Assembly: GCA_964560495.1 (NCBI GenBank)
Contig: CAZLMM010000014.1
Coordinates: 1 to 64,000, forward strand
From: UBA5069 sp964560495
GTDB taxonomy: Bacteria > Chloroflexota > Anaerolineae > Caldilineales > Caldilineaceae
Direction of reading: 5' to 3'
Length of the DNA stretch: 64,000 nt
In this document: positions 1-8,481 of the stretch, piece after piece
Layout: each line of letters starts with the position of its first letter
How positions within the stretch are numbered: position 1 is the stretch's first letter
Translations under genes and position numbers: made by a program
The notes under the pieces: model-generated
The model's input: only the letters and a program-made list of their open reading frames with translations
Databases searched by the model: none
Told to the model about the DNA's origin: nothing

Positions 1-49
1 TCACGACAGTGGCGGAACTTCATCTGCCCGTTGGGGACAGATGAAGTGT

Positions 50-117
50 AAGGGCTTGAATGGCGGCGATCAGTTTCGTTGTGAAAAGCTGCTGCGCCGC
101 CGCCGTTCAAACCCCTA
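50..117. repeat. Palindromic intergenic element, copy 1
   Basis: A long imperfect inverted repeat lies just past the 3' end of rplI. The left arm at 51-69 begins AGGGCTTGAATGGCGGCG and the right arm at 98-116 ends GTTCAAACCCCT, with about 28 nt between them. The same arms recur at 30553-30622 and partly at 30650-30709, so this is a dispersed family rather than a one-off hairpin. Here it could act as a terminator for rplI, but there is no clean T-run. It resembles a REP or MITE-like sequence; no transposase is nearby. Confidence 0.7.
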
Positions 118-127
118 CGACACCCTA

Positions 128-652
128 TCAACCCTGCTGGGCCATTTGCGCCGCAGCTTTACGCGCCCGACGCTCCTCAGCCTGGGGCCAGCCTTCGCCG
201 TCGCGCACCACGCCCACTGTGAAGGTGGCCGTCACCTCGTGGAGCAGGCGAATCTGGACATCGAAAATGCCCAGGTCGCGGATGGGATGATCGAGCAGGA
301 TTCTGCGGCGATCCACTTCGAAGCCGAGCACAGAGGAGAGTCGCTCGGCGATCTCTGCGCTGGTAACTGAGCCATAGAGACGGTCGTTGTCGCCGGCGTT
401 GGCCGCAAAGAGCAGGCGCTGGCCGGAGATCATCTGCGCCTGGGCCTCGGCGTTGGCTTTCTCTCGCGCCCGGCGACGGATGCCGGCTTGGCGAATCTCC
501 TCGGCTTGTTTGAGGGCGGCCGCCGTAGCGGGCACCGCCATGCCGCGAGGGATCAGGTAGTTGCGAGCGTAACCGCCGGCGACGCGATAGACGTTGCCAG
601 CCTCACCCAGCTCTGGCACATCCTGGGTGAGCAATACTTTGGTGCGAGCCAT
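128..652 (-). CDS. rplI: 50S ribosomal protein L9
   Basis: Ribosomal protein L9 binds domain V of 23S rRNA in the large subunit. The N-terminus reads MARTKVLLTQDVPELGEAG and continues into the family-typical segment with RVAGGYARNYLIPRG, followed by a charged helix and a C-terminal domain. The start at 652 is chosen over an upstream ATG at 787 because the L9 fold begins here and AGGAAAGG lies just upstream of it. At 174 residues it is somewhat longer than the usual 148-150, owing to a basic C-terminal tail. No rpsR, ssb or rpsF is next to it in this window. It seems to be transcribed alone from the promoter at 762-791. Confidence 0.96.
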   Translation of the reverse strand: MARTKVLLTQDVPELGEAGNVYRVAGGYARNYLIPRGMAVPATAAALKQAEEIRQAGIRRRAREKANAEAQAQMISGQRLLFAANAGDNDRLYGSVTSAEIAERLSSVLGFEVDRRRILLDHPIRDLGIFDVQIRLLHEVTATFTVGVVRDGEGWPQAEERRARKAAAQMAQQG

Positions 653-761
653 TGGGAACATCCTTTCCTGGTGCAAGCGCGCCATCAAAGCGCGTGTTGG
701 CGCGTCACAAGACGCAAACGATGCGCGCCGAAATGAAACATGAAAGGCGCACAATTCTGTC

Positions 762-791
762 ATAATAGCAAGCGATTTGCCATTCATGCAA
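762..791 (-). promoter_or_regulatory. Probable rplI promoter
   Basis: On the minus strand TTGCAT (791-786) is followed after 18 nt by TATTAT (767-762). The predicted start near 755 gives a leader of about 100 nt before rplI. The match to the sigma-A consensus is moderate. Confidence 0.45.
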
Positions 792-904
792 ATTGCGGGC
801 GGCTACACTGAGCGAGTCTTTCTTGGAGGGTCCGCTTGACAATCCATGATTGCGTTCAGCGGGCGCACGCCAAAAGCATGTTTTCCGTTGAAGCCATCCC
901 ATTG

Positions 905-931
905 TTGACCCGATAGGCTTCGTGGTATACT
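905..931 (+). promoter_or_regulatory. Probable promoter of the SH3b lipoprotein pair
   Basis: An extended -10 box TGGTATACT (923-931) lies downstream of TTGACC (905-910). The spacer of 15 nt is short, so recognition may depend mainly on the TGn extension. The identical nonamer occurs in front of the GNAT gene at 35947. The leader would be about 165 nt. Confidence 0.5.
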
Positions 932-1099
932 CCCTTTGCCGCTGCAACCCGGTTGGCCGCTCGGCAAATCTCGAAGGTGTACATCCTTCCATAGAGTGAG
1001 GTAGCGTTGAAAGACCCGCTTCCCGACATCGACGAAGCCAGTAGCGCCGCTCGTGCGCTTTCCCACCCCCCGCAGACAGGCTCACCCAGAGCGCTTTAC

Positions 1100-2302
1100 A
1101 TGACAACCCTGCGCAAGCTGACTGTCCCGCTGGTGGTCCTGTTGCTCTTGGTGATGGGCTGTTCTGCTGCCGATCTGCTGCCACGCCAAGAGGCCGTCGC
1201 GCCGCCGCCGACTCGCGTGCTGGCGCCCACTTTCACACCCACGCCCGACACCGTGCAGGCAATCGTCATCGTCACCCCGCCTGCAGGCGCCACGCCGGGC
1301 GTCATCATCATCCCGGAGGGCATGGATCCCTCGGCCTTCATCGTGCCCCCGCCGACATCAACGCCTACGCCGGACCCCAACATCGTCACGCAGCCCGAAT
1401 CGCCTGTGGCGCCCCCCATCGAAGAGGCGCCATCACCGGTCGTTGGGGAAACAACGCCTGCTACGGAGTCGCCAACGCCGGAACCGCCCACCGCCACGCC
1501 AACCTTCACGCCGCTGCCCACCGATACGCCGACGCCAACCAACTCGCCCACGCCCTTCATCGTGCTGGATGCAGGATTCACTGCACTGCGCACCGGCCCA
1601 AGCGTGGAATATCCCCTCGTGGCGCAGTTGGGGCCAGGCATTCCCATCACCGTCGTAGGCCGCAACACCGAAGGCACGTGGCTGCAGCTCTGTTGTGTGA
1701 ACGGCGAAACCGTATGGGTTTCCACAGCTTCGGTCAAGGCGGTCAATGACCTTTCGGCTGTCCAGCTCATCAACGTTGCTGTTTTGCAGCCGCCCCCCTC
1801 GCCGACGTGGACGGCCACGCCCACCGATACGCCCACTGTGACGGCGACGCCGACGGCCACGCCCTATCCTTTCGAGCTCGCCATTGGTCCCCAGTTTTTC
1901 CCCACCAACAATGAATTTCTGACCATCTGGTCGAAACTCTTCATCGGCGCGCCCCCCAACGAAGTGCCCGCTGAAGGCTATTACCTGAAGGTGCTCTTCC
2001 AGGGCTTTGAGCGCCCTGGCACCAATGTCACCCTGCCCAGCGCCGGCAAGTTCGAACTTAGCTCGCCGCCGGGAGCAGGCAATAGCGTTGGCTATAACCT
2101 CAAATACGAATTCACCCCCCCTGATCCCAAAAGTCTGGATCCCAACAGCACCCAAACGCGCGCCGATTTATTGGGCACCGGCACATGGACAGTCTTTGTA
2201 GCCGATGGTGCTGGGAATCAGCTCTCCAACGCCATCACATTCACAACTGCGCCCGGCAACGCAAACCGTGAGATCTATGTCGGCTGGGCCAGGGTGCGCT
2301 AA
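1100..2302 (+). CDS. SH3b-domain lipoprotein (first of tandem pair)
   Basis: A predicted envelope lipoprotein of 400 residues. MTTLRKLTVPLVVLLLLVMG precedes a lipobox cysteine at residue 21. A long Pro/Thr-rich linker (TPTPDP-type) follows. Next is one bacterial SH3 domain (about residues 150-220) with LRTGPSVEYP and a double cysteine in LQLCCVNG, then a second TPT linker. The C-terminal domain (about 255-400) ends NREIYVGWARVR. The ATG at 1100 is used because it starts the signal sequence; a TTG frame opening at 1007 would hide it. The stop is 1 nt from the next gene, a paralog, so the pair is probably translationally coupled. Bacterial SH3 domains often bind cell-wall peptides; the ligand here is unknown. 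Confidence 0.85.
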   Translation: MTTLRKLTVPLVVLLLLVMGCSAADLLPRQEAVAPPPTRVLAPTFTPTPDTVQAIVIVTPPAGATPGVIIIPEGMDPSAFIVPPPTSTPTPDPNIVTQPESPVAPPIEEAPSPVVGETTPATESPTPEPPTATPTFTPLPTDTPTPTNSPTPFIVLDAGFTALRTGPSVEYPLVAQLGPGIPITVVGRNTEGTWLQLCCVNGETVWVSTASVKAVNDLSAVQLINVAVLQPPPSPTWTATPTDTPTVTATPTATPYPFELAIGPQFFPTNNEFLTIWSKLFIGAPPNEVPAEGYYLKVLFQGFERPGTNVTLPSAGKFELSSPPGAGNSVGYNLKYEFTPPDPKSLDPNSTQTRADLLGTGTWTVFVADGAGNQLSNAITFTTAPGNANREIYVGWARVR

Positions 2303-2303
2303 T

Positions 2304-3374
2304 ATGAATCACCTCCACGAAATGTTCTTGGTCCATTGGCGTTCTCGCGTTCTGTCACTGCTGTCCTGCCTGTTTCTCACGCTTCTGCCCGCTGCTGCAC
2401 TGTTGGGCGGCTGCGGAGGCAGCAACGCAGATACGGCCTCTGATCAGCCACGCTATGTACGAACGCCTCACCCAACCTTCACCCCCACTCCGGTCAATCA
2501 GTTATCCACTCCTTCGTCTGAGTCCACAGGCAGCGAATCGAACGCCAGCGCCGCTCCCGAACAGACGACCCCCTCCCCAACTGTCCCGCCTGCGCTCCCG
2601 CCACCGCTTCCGCCAGAAGCGGCCGAGTCGCCCATTGCGGTCATCAACACAGATCTGGTCAACGCCCGCAAGGGACCTGGCACCTCTTTCACCATCATCA
2701 CAATTTTGGGACGGGGCGAAGAGTTTGACATCACCGGCAAAGATGCCGGCGGCCAGTGGTGGCGCGTCTGTTGCATCGAAGGGGAAGAAGCCTGGGTCGT
2801 GAGGGATTTCGTCGATACTGACGGCGCAGTGGATGCCGTTCCTGTGTTGGATGAAAACAGCCCGCCTTCCGCCCAGTCTCTTGGAGCAGAAGCAGCGGCG
2901 ACTTCAAACCAACCGGCGACAAACGCAATTGGACAAGCGCCGGCGGCGGTCCAATTGACAGATACACCTGCCCCACCAACGGCGACATCCCAACTACAGG
3001 CTGACAACGCCGCTTTCGAGTTCAATCTCATCGCCAAAGAACAATTCCCAGAGACGAATGTCGTGCGCGTCTTTCTCTTTGTCTATTCTGGCGGCGAGGG
3101 ACTGGAGGGATACAGTCTGCGCGTGACCAAAGATGGGGTGGAGCTGCCCGTGAACGGCGCATCTTTTGGCGGACGACCCGGTCTCACCTGGCCTATCGCT
3201 GACCCGCGCCAGAGATCTCAAAACTTCAAGGTCGAGTTTCCTGGTCAATCTCCTGCAGGCGTCTGGGAGGTGCAACTGGTGAAAGATGGCTCATTGGCAG
3301 GCGCGCCAGTCCAGTTCACCCTCGAGGCGAACGACTCCAATCGCGAGCTGTATGTCCGCTATGAGCGTCCTTGA
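2304..3374 (+). CDS. SH3b-domain lipoprotein (second of tandem pair)
   Basis: A 356-residue paralog of the preceding gene with the same architecture. It has a signal peptide with lipobox LLGGC (Cys37 from this start), a Thr/Pro/Ser linker, an SH3b domain with ARKGPGTSFT and the matching double cysteine in WRVCCIEGEE, a second linker, and a C-terminal domain ending NRELYVRYERP. An internal ATG at 2322 would give a shorter signal peptide and is a possible alternative start. The conserved double Cys and the shared C-terminal NRE[IL]YV motif point to a recent duplication with one function, probably at the cell surface. The role is not known. Confidence 0.83.
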   Translation: MNHLHEMFLVHWRSRVLSLLSCLFLTLLPAAALLGGCGGSNADTASDQPRYVRTPHPTFTPTPVNQLSTPSSESTGSESNASAAPEQTTPSPTVPPALPPPLPPEAAESPIAVINTDLVNARKGPGTSFTIITILGRGEEFDITGKDAGGQWWRVCCIEGEEAWVVRDFVDTDGAVDAVPVLDENSPPSAQSLGAEAAATSNQPATNAIGQAPAAVQLTDTPAPPTATSQLQADNAAFEFNLIAKEQFPETNVVRVFLFVYSGGEGLEGYSLRVTKDGVELPVNGASFGGRPGLTWPIADPRQRSQNFKVEFPGQSPAGVWEVQLVKDGSLAGAPVQFTLEANDSNRELYVRYERP

Positions 3375-3419
3375 TCTGACGGGATCAGACTGGGCGCGCA
3401 GCCTCGGCGCACAGAACCA

Positions 3420-6212
3420 ATGAGCACGAATCGCGCAGAACTACGACGCCCGCGGGTCAATCAACCTCTGCTAATCATCTTGCTGATCCTGGCTGCGTTC
3501 GCTCTACGCAGCCTGTGGATCGACTGGCAGCCCCTCTGGTGGGATGAAGGATACAGCGTCTACTTTGCCACAGAACCCCTGGCGCGCATGTTGTGGCTGA
3601 CAGCCCATGACATTCATCCACCGCTATACTATGCGCTGTTGCACCTCTGGTCACAGGCAGTTGGCAGCATCTCGCCAGCGGCGGCTCGTTCGCTCTCGAT
3701 CGTCGTGGGTGCGCTCTCTGCGCCCCTGGTGTGGTGGCTGGCAAGAGTCTTCTTTCCCCTGCGCTGGCGCATTGCCTGGATCGCTGCATTCCTGACGCTG
3801 ATCAGCCCCTTTCAGATCTACTACAGCCAGGAAGTGCGCATGTATGGGCTGGCGTTGGCATTCACCCTATTGGCCACCGGCTGCTTCTGGCTGAGCATCC
3901 GGCGGCTGATGCAAGGGGAGCGAGCCGCCGCGCTGCTCGTCTGCTATGCCATCGCCTGCGCCTGCGCGCTCTACACGCTCTACTACACGGCTTTGCTGCT
4001 CGTGGCCCAGGCGCTGTGGGCCGCCTGGATGCTGCGGCGGCGCTGGATGGCATTGCGCTGGCTGCTGCTGACGTGGCTGGCAGTTGGTCTGGCTGTCCTC
4101 CCCTGGGCGCTCTACACAGTCCCCAAACTGACGGATTATGTTGCACAAAAGGTCGAATCTGACCAGGATCAATCATTGGGGCTTGTCCACTATCTGTGGC
4201 GACATCTGATTGCATTCACAGCGGGCCACGTGTCTCCTGAGAATCAGGCGCTTGCCACGCTGAGCCTTGCTGGTGCGGCTGGAATTGCTCTACTCGGCAC
4301 GATTGCTATGCGAAAAATTATCGCCAATCGTCGAACCGATTCCAGCCAGGTGCACGATCAAAACGAGCTGGCGCCGGTCGGCGCGCTGTGGTTCTTTCTC
4401 CTCATGCCCACCGCCTGCGCATTCCTGCTCAACCTGTACCTGCCCTTCTTCCCCGATGGAGGCGAACGCCTTTTGTTGTTCGCCTGGCCCTATTTCCTTC
4501 TCCTCATCTCGCTTGGCGTCGATACATTCGGTGCGGGCGGGATTGGGGCTTTTGTCCTGCTCACCATCTCGGCGCTGTCGGGCGTCGTAACTTTCTATAC
4601 GACCCCCCGCTATGTCGATCACGATTACCGTCCGTTGATTCGCCAGGTTGTACAACAAGGCGCCGAAGGCGATGTGCTACTGGCAATCTTCCCCTGGCTT
4701 GTTGGCTACTGGCGCGCCTACGCGCCGCCCGAGTTGAATGGTCCTCAGCCCCTGTTGCTAAGCGAGTCGGCTCTCGAGTACGGCCCTGAAGTGGAAACCG
4801 CCATCGCTGACGCCTTGACGCGTGGACGTGTGTGGTTTCCTGAGCCGCTCTCCTTTGGCAGCACGCTCCCTTTGCAGATTGAGAACTATCTGGCCAATGC
4901 TGCTGTGAACCTGGAAAATCGCTGGTACAGCGACGCCACCCGTCTGAGCGCCTGGACGCGCCCAACGATGCCCGCTGTACATGGGATTGGCGCAGATTTC
5001 GGTCGGGTTCGTCTACTCGCTGGCGGCGCAAGTGCTGGGCCTGTCGCCAGCGCCAATGATGAAACGATCACGGCGAATCTGGTCTGGGAGACAAGCGCGC
5101 CCACAACGACGCTGGGCGTGGCGCTGCGCCTCTTCGATGAAGAGGGTCGCACTGTATGGGCCAGCCGCGACTATGCACCTCTGGGCAGCCTGGGGAGACG
5201 CACGGGCAGCGTGGTGACGGATACCGTTGCACTCAACACACCTGTTGGGCATGCGCCCGGGCGCTACATCTTGAGCGCCGGTGTGACTGACCATGGCGCG
5301 CTGCTGACTGCCCGTTTGGGCGACCAGCGCGATCTCCTCTTTGTCGCGCTCGGTCAGGTGGACCTCACACAACCGCATTCAACCCAGTCGCCAGAACGCC
5401 TGCCCATGGGCGTGCGGCTTGCACACCCGCCGCTCCTCGATGGCATCTCCTGGCTCGGCGCCACCCTGCCCACAACGCCCGTCCTGGCCGGAACCGAGTT
5501 TCCTCTGACAGTTTTCTTTCAGAATCAGGCGGCATTCCCGCCTCAGCGAAGCCTGTACATCAGCCTGCTGGATCGCAACGGTGCAGGCGCAGCGGGCTGG
5601 GAGGGATGGCCGTTGCCGGGCTACCCCACAGGCGCTTGGCCGGCTGGCGCGCTAGTCCAGGTGCCGGTGAAGTTCTTCCTGCCGCCGACGCTCAGCAGCG
5701 GACGCTACACCGTAGTCGGTGGCTGGCTGGAGGAGTCGAGCAACGCGCAGAGCACACCCGTCACGCTGGGGGAGGTCGAAATCGTGCAGCGCCCGCCCCA
5801 GTTCCAACCGCAAACGCCAACCGTACGCCTCGATCCAGCGCCGCTTCTGGGCAGCCACGCGGCGCTTGTCGGTTATGACCTGGCAGAGACAAGCGCGACA
5901 ATCACGCTCACGCTGTACTGGGATATCCAGCAGCCACTCCTGCCTCCGCACCACATCTTCGTACATGCCGACGCTGCTACCGGAGAAACGCTAACGCAGA
6001 GCGATGGTCCGCCCGCCACCGTTGCGGGTGAAGCGCCGACAGGCTCCTGGCTGCCGGGCGAGCGCCTGGCGACGATTCATCGGCTCGACCATCCCCAAAA
6101 CGATTTCGGGCTGAGCGTCGGCCTCTACGATCCGCAGACGGGTGTTCGCCTGCCGGTCACTGCGGACGGCGCATCTCGCGGCGATGCGATCATTCTGACG
6201 CCGACGCGTTAG
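3420..6212 (+). CDS. GT39/ArnT-like membrane glycosyltransferase
   Basis: A 930-residue polytopic protein. About the first 440 residues contain some ten hydrophobic segments. The early loop WQPLWWDEGYSVYFA carries the acidic DE pair typical of lipid-linked-sugar transferases of the dolichyl-phosphate-mannose mannosyltransferase (PMT/ArnT) type. HDIHPPLYYALLHLW and YYSQEVRMYGLA are also usual for that family. Residues from about 500 on form a long soluble part without membrane segments, probably outside the cytoplasm, with beta-rich repeated modules. Such enzymes move a sugar from a polyprenyl phosphate to protein or glycan. It lies 45 bp after the second SH3b lipoprotein and may be co-transcribed. 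The acceptor is unknown. Confidence 0.8.
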   Translation: MSTNRAELRRPRVNQPLLIILLILAAFALRSLWIDWQPLWWDEGYSVYFATEPLARMLWLTAHDIHPPLYYALLHLWSQAVGSISPAAARSLSIVVGALSAPLVWWLARVFFPLRWRIAWIAAFLTLISPFQIYYSQEVRMYGLALAFTLLATGCFWLSIRRLMQGERAAALLVCYAIACACALYTLYYTALLLVAQALWAAWMLRRRWMALRWLLLTWLAVGLAVLPWALYTVPKLTDYVAQKVESDQDQSLGLVHYLWRHLIAFTAGHVSPENQALATLSLAGAAGIALLGTIAMRKIIANRRTDSSQVHDQNELAPVGALWFFLLMPTACAFLLNLYLPFFPDGGERLLLFAWPYFLLLISLGVDTFGAGGIGAFVLLTISALSGVVTFYTTPRYVDHDYRPLIRQVVQQGAEGDVLLAIFPWLVGYWRAYAPPELNGPQPLLLSESALEYGPEVETAIADALTRGRVWFPEPLSFGSTLPLQIENYLANAAVNLENRWYSDATRLSAWTRPTMPAVHGIGADFGRVRLLAGGASAGPVASANDETITANLVWETSAPTTTLGVALRLFDEEGRTVWASRDYAPLGSLGRRTGSVVTDTVALNTPVGHAPGRYILSAGVTDHGALLTARLGDQRDLLFVALGQVDLTQPHSTQSPERLPMGVRLAHPPLLDGISWLGATLPTTPVLAGTEFPLTVFFQNQAAFPPQRSLYISLLDRNGAGAAGWEGWPLPGYPTGAWPAGALVQVPVKFFLPPTLSSGRYTVVGGWLEESSNAQSTPVTLGEVEIVQRPPQFQPQTPTVRLDPAPLLGSHAALVGYDLAETSATITLTLYWDIQQPLLPPHHIFVHADAATGETLTQSDGPPATVAGEAPTGSWLPGERLATIHRLDHPQNDFGLSVGLYDPQTGVRLPVTADGASRGDAIILTPTR

Positions 6213-6543
6213 CGCAGAATCGAAGTCAGCCAGACTCCCTGCAGCCAGAAGGGCGTCGATCAACTGCTTTACTGCAACTGTCCTAATCTGACCTATGAGC
6301 TGGCGAAAAAGAATCGTGAGGCTCACCAGATTCATCATGTGTGACTCCGCCTTGCCGTCGTTTTGCCATACAGACCTCGCCGAATCTTTGCCTTCAGCTC
6401 CACTCGCTGTGTGAAGATTATAGGCATAGTGCGATCCCATGCCAATACAGTAACTTTGAGCGATCTTACACGTACTGTATGATTGGTTAAAGACAAGAGT
6501 GCACTGAAATGACGGATCGCCAATTTTTATAAGGAGAACTCGA
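6213..6543. other. Intergenic region, promoter only
   Basis: This 331-bp stretch follows the glycosyltransferase. Apart from the promoter at 6456-6483 and the ribosome binding site AAGGAG at 6531-6536, nothing convincing was seen. A 149-codon minus-strand frame overlapping it (5991-6440) lacks a recognisable product. Confidence 0.5.
6456..6483 (+). promoter_or_regulatory. Probable promoter of the LEA-like gene
   Basis: TTGAGC (6456-6461), a 16-nt spacer, then TATGAT (6478-6483). The start near 6490 would give a leader of about 54 nt that contains AAGGAG at 6531-6536, correctly placed for the ATG at 6544. Confidence 0.55.
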
Positions 6544-7266
6544 ATGTTACACGACGGGGAAATATCAGAAGATGTAAGCCAGGAGGCTGCGATGGGAGTG
6601 GGCGCAACCGCCGCGCATCAGGTTATCGAGAGCAGCAAAACTGTCGCGAGTAGTGTTGCCGCCGGCGCCCAGGCCACCGCAACGCAGGCGGCAATGGGTG
6701 CAGCAGCAACTGCCGCTGCTGTTGCCGAAGGCGCTAAGAACACAGCCGACGCGGCAGCCGAAGGGGCGCAAGCCGCGGCAAAGGAAGCTGCCGCAGGCGC
6801 ACAAGCGACCGCCGAGACAGGCGGCGACAGTATGAAGGCAAGCGCAGACACTTTTGTAGATGAGCTGACCAGGCTCGGCGCGCAGGTGGCAGCCAGCGCC
6901 AAGAGCGCCCTGGAAAGCCCCCAAGCGAAAGAGACGCAGGCGAACGTCACAAACGCACTGAGTGGGCTTGCTCTCTCCATCGAAGAACAGGTGAAAAAAC
7001 TCGCCGAACGAGAAGATGTGAAACGGGCTGTCCAGCAGGTCGAGACAAGCGCGGACACATTGATCGAGTCGATTGCTACGAACAAGGCGGTGCAGGATGT
7101 GGCGGCAGGGATCATGAAGGGATTGGGGTCAGCCGCCAATCAACTCACGGCTTGGCTGAGTCAGCAGAGCCAGGCTGAGCCACAGTCAGGCGGCGGTTTT
7201 GGCGGGCCAGAGGCAAGCAGAGAAGTCGAAGATGTTCAAGAGATCAAAGTGAAAAAAGAGGGATAA
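6544..7266 (+). CDS. Ala-rich LEA-like undecapeptide-repeat protein
   Basis: A 240-residue soluble protein without signal peptide or membrane segment. Residues 17-93 form seven consecutive 11-residue units of the pattern A-x-G-A-x-x-x-A-x-x-A, for example AAGAQATATQA, AEGAKNTADAA and AEGAQAAAKEA. Residues about 95-210 are predicted helical (EEQVKKLAEREDVKRAVQQ), and the tail is Gly/charged. An 11-residue helical period is the hallmark of group 3 LEA proteins, which protect membranes and proteins during drying or freezing; apolipoprotein-like lipid binding is the alternative. It is monocistronic, with its own promoter and a strong Shine-Dalgarno site (AAGGAG, 7 nt spacing). It is followed by a 14-bp hairpin. 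Confidence 0.75.
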   Translation: MLHDGEISEDVSQEAAMGVGATAAHQVIESSKTVASSVAAGAQATATQAAMGAAATAAAVAEGAKNTADAAAEGAQAAAKEAAAGAQATAETGGDSMKASADTFVDELTRLGAQVAASAKSALESPQAKETQANVTNALSGLALSIEEQVKKLAEREDVKRAVQQVETSADTLIESIATNKAVQDVAAGIMKGLGSAANQLTAWLSQQSQAEPQSGGGFGGPEASREVEDVQEIKVKKEG

Positions 7267-7318
7267 GCTGCCTACGATTTAGCTTGGCGCTCAGGAGTTG
7301 TCAAAGTATGGTTGACAT

Positions 7319-7351
7319 ATCTTCCAGGAAGCCGTGAGCTTCCTGGAAGAT
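7319..7351. terminator. Perfect 14-bp hairpin between convergent genes (family copy 1)
   Basis: The arms ATCTTCCAGGAAGC (7319-7332) and GCTTCCTGGAAGAT (7338-7351) pair perfectly around the loop CGTGA. The hairpin lies between the convergent LEA-like and SDR genes, where a bidirectional terminator is expected, but it lacks a proper T-run on either side. Nearly the same sequence occurs at 30732-30766 and, decayed, at 49109-49136. Confidence 0.65.
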
Positions 7352-7362
7352 TGTACAGGCTC

Positions 7363-8481
7363 TCAAAAGAACAACTTGGCGATGCTTAGCGCCCCTTGCT
7401 TCCATGGCACGCGATGAGAAACGCCAGACTGCCCCTGAAATTCGTGCACGTGATCCAGGTACCATTGATAATTGCGGATGAGCGCCTGCTTATTCGAGTA
7501 TTTCGGGCGATAGCCGAGAACTCGCTCGGCCTTCTCGATGGAAACAAACGAGTCTTCTGTGACCGTTTCGTAGACCCACTTGTAGAGGGGCGAGATGCCC
7601 AGCCGTTCCAGAATGCGTAGCGTCCAGATGGCCGGTGCAGCCGGAATCGAGATAATCCTCTTACCAAAGCCGGCATAGTCCAAAACAGCCTGGTAATCTT
7701 CCTTGAGCGTTGCAAACTCCTTTGCGCCAATGTTGAACACATCGTTCACCGTGGCGCAATCCATCGTCGCTGCCAACCAGATGGCGTCGCAGAGATCTTC
7801 CACATCCAGTAGCTGATAACGATTCTTACCGCTTCCCAGCACCGGAAAATTTTTCCCATCCTTTGCCCAATCGTAAAAGAGTGCAAAAACTCCCAGCCGT
7901 TCTGGGCCGACAAAGGATTTGGGGCGAATGATGGGGATGCACATGCCTTTGTCCCGAAACTCTTGACAGATTTGTTCGGCGATGACCTTCGCTTCGCCGT
8001 AAGGCCCCACCCCTTCCAGGCGGTCATTTTCCACCAACGGATGATGGTCAGGAATGCCATAGACCGCCGTCGAAGAAATGTGCACGACGCGCTCAACGCC
8101 ACACTCATGGGCGGCTTGCAACACATTGCGCAGCCCGTCGATGTCGGTTGTATAGATGTCTTCCGCCTTGTAAAGCGGTAGCGCCGCAGCGGTATGGACG
8201 ACGATGTCCACACCCGCCATGGCCCGATCCAGTGCCGCCCGGTCGCGGATGTCGGCGCAGATTTCGGTGATCTGGGTGCGCTCTGGGTAGCTGAAGTCGG
8301 CAATGTCATAGCTGACCACGCGCTGACCGGCGCGTAGCAGATGGCGCACCAGGTTGATGCCGAGGAAGCCCGCGCCGCCCGTAACCAGGAAGGTGCTGCT
8401 CACTGGCCCTGCTTGCATCGCCATCGCGTCTGAAGGGTGAATCTCACCCTTGCGAGGATCCACTTGAATCGCTTCACTCAT
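7363..8481 (-). CDS. NAD-dependent epimerase/dehydratase (extended SDR)
   Basis: A 372-residue extended short-chain dehydrogenase/reductase. The Rossmann glycine motif TGGAGFLG is at residues 34-41. The acidic NAD-site region includes ADIRD, and ISSTAVYG precedes the catalytic YxxxK (Tyr161-Lys165, in GPYGEAK). Members act on nucleotide sugars or on 3-beta-hydroxysteroid-like substrates; the specificity cannot be read here. The ATG at 8481 overlaps the stop of the upstream NUDIX gene by 4 bp (ATGA), which both fixes the start and implies co-translation. The first about 28 residues precede the fold and may be a flexible lead. Confidence 0.85.
   Translation of the reverse strand: MSEAIQVDPRKGEIHPSDAMAMQAGPVSSTFLVTGGAGFLGINLVRHLLRAGQRVVSYDIADFSYPERTQITEICADIRDRAALDRAMAGVDIVVHTAAALPLYKAEDIYTTDIDGLRNVLQAAHECGVERVVHISSTAVYGIPDHHPLVENDRLEGVGPYGEAKVIAEQICQEFRDKGMCIPIIRPKSFVGPERLGVFALFYDWAKDGKNFPVLGSGKNRYQLLDVEDLCDAIWLAATMDCATVNDVFNIGAKEFATLKEDYQAVLDYAGFGKRIISIPAAPAIWTLRILERLGISPLYKWVYETVTEDSFVSIEKAERVLGYRPKYSNKQALIRNYQWYLDHVHEFQGQSGVSHRVPWKQGALSIAKLFF

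Larger units (their letters stand above)
653..1099. other. Divergent intergenic region with two promoters
   Basis: This 447-bp stretch separates rplI (minus) from the first SH3b lipoprotein (plus). It holds a candidate promoter for each gene (762-791 minus, 905-931 plus). Short open frames exist on both strands, but none shows a recognisable protein or a ribosome binding site. No RNA gene was recognised. Confidence 0.5.

Noticed and set aside
803..1066. An 87-codon minus-strand frame in the first intergenic region
   Set aside because: It has no ribosome binding site or similarity and covers the promoter of the lipoprotein genes.
5991..6440. A 149-codon minus-strand frame overlapping the end of the glycosyltransferase
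   Set aside because: More than half is antisense to the real gene and no family is recognisable.
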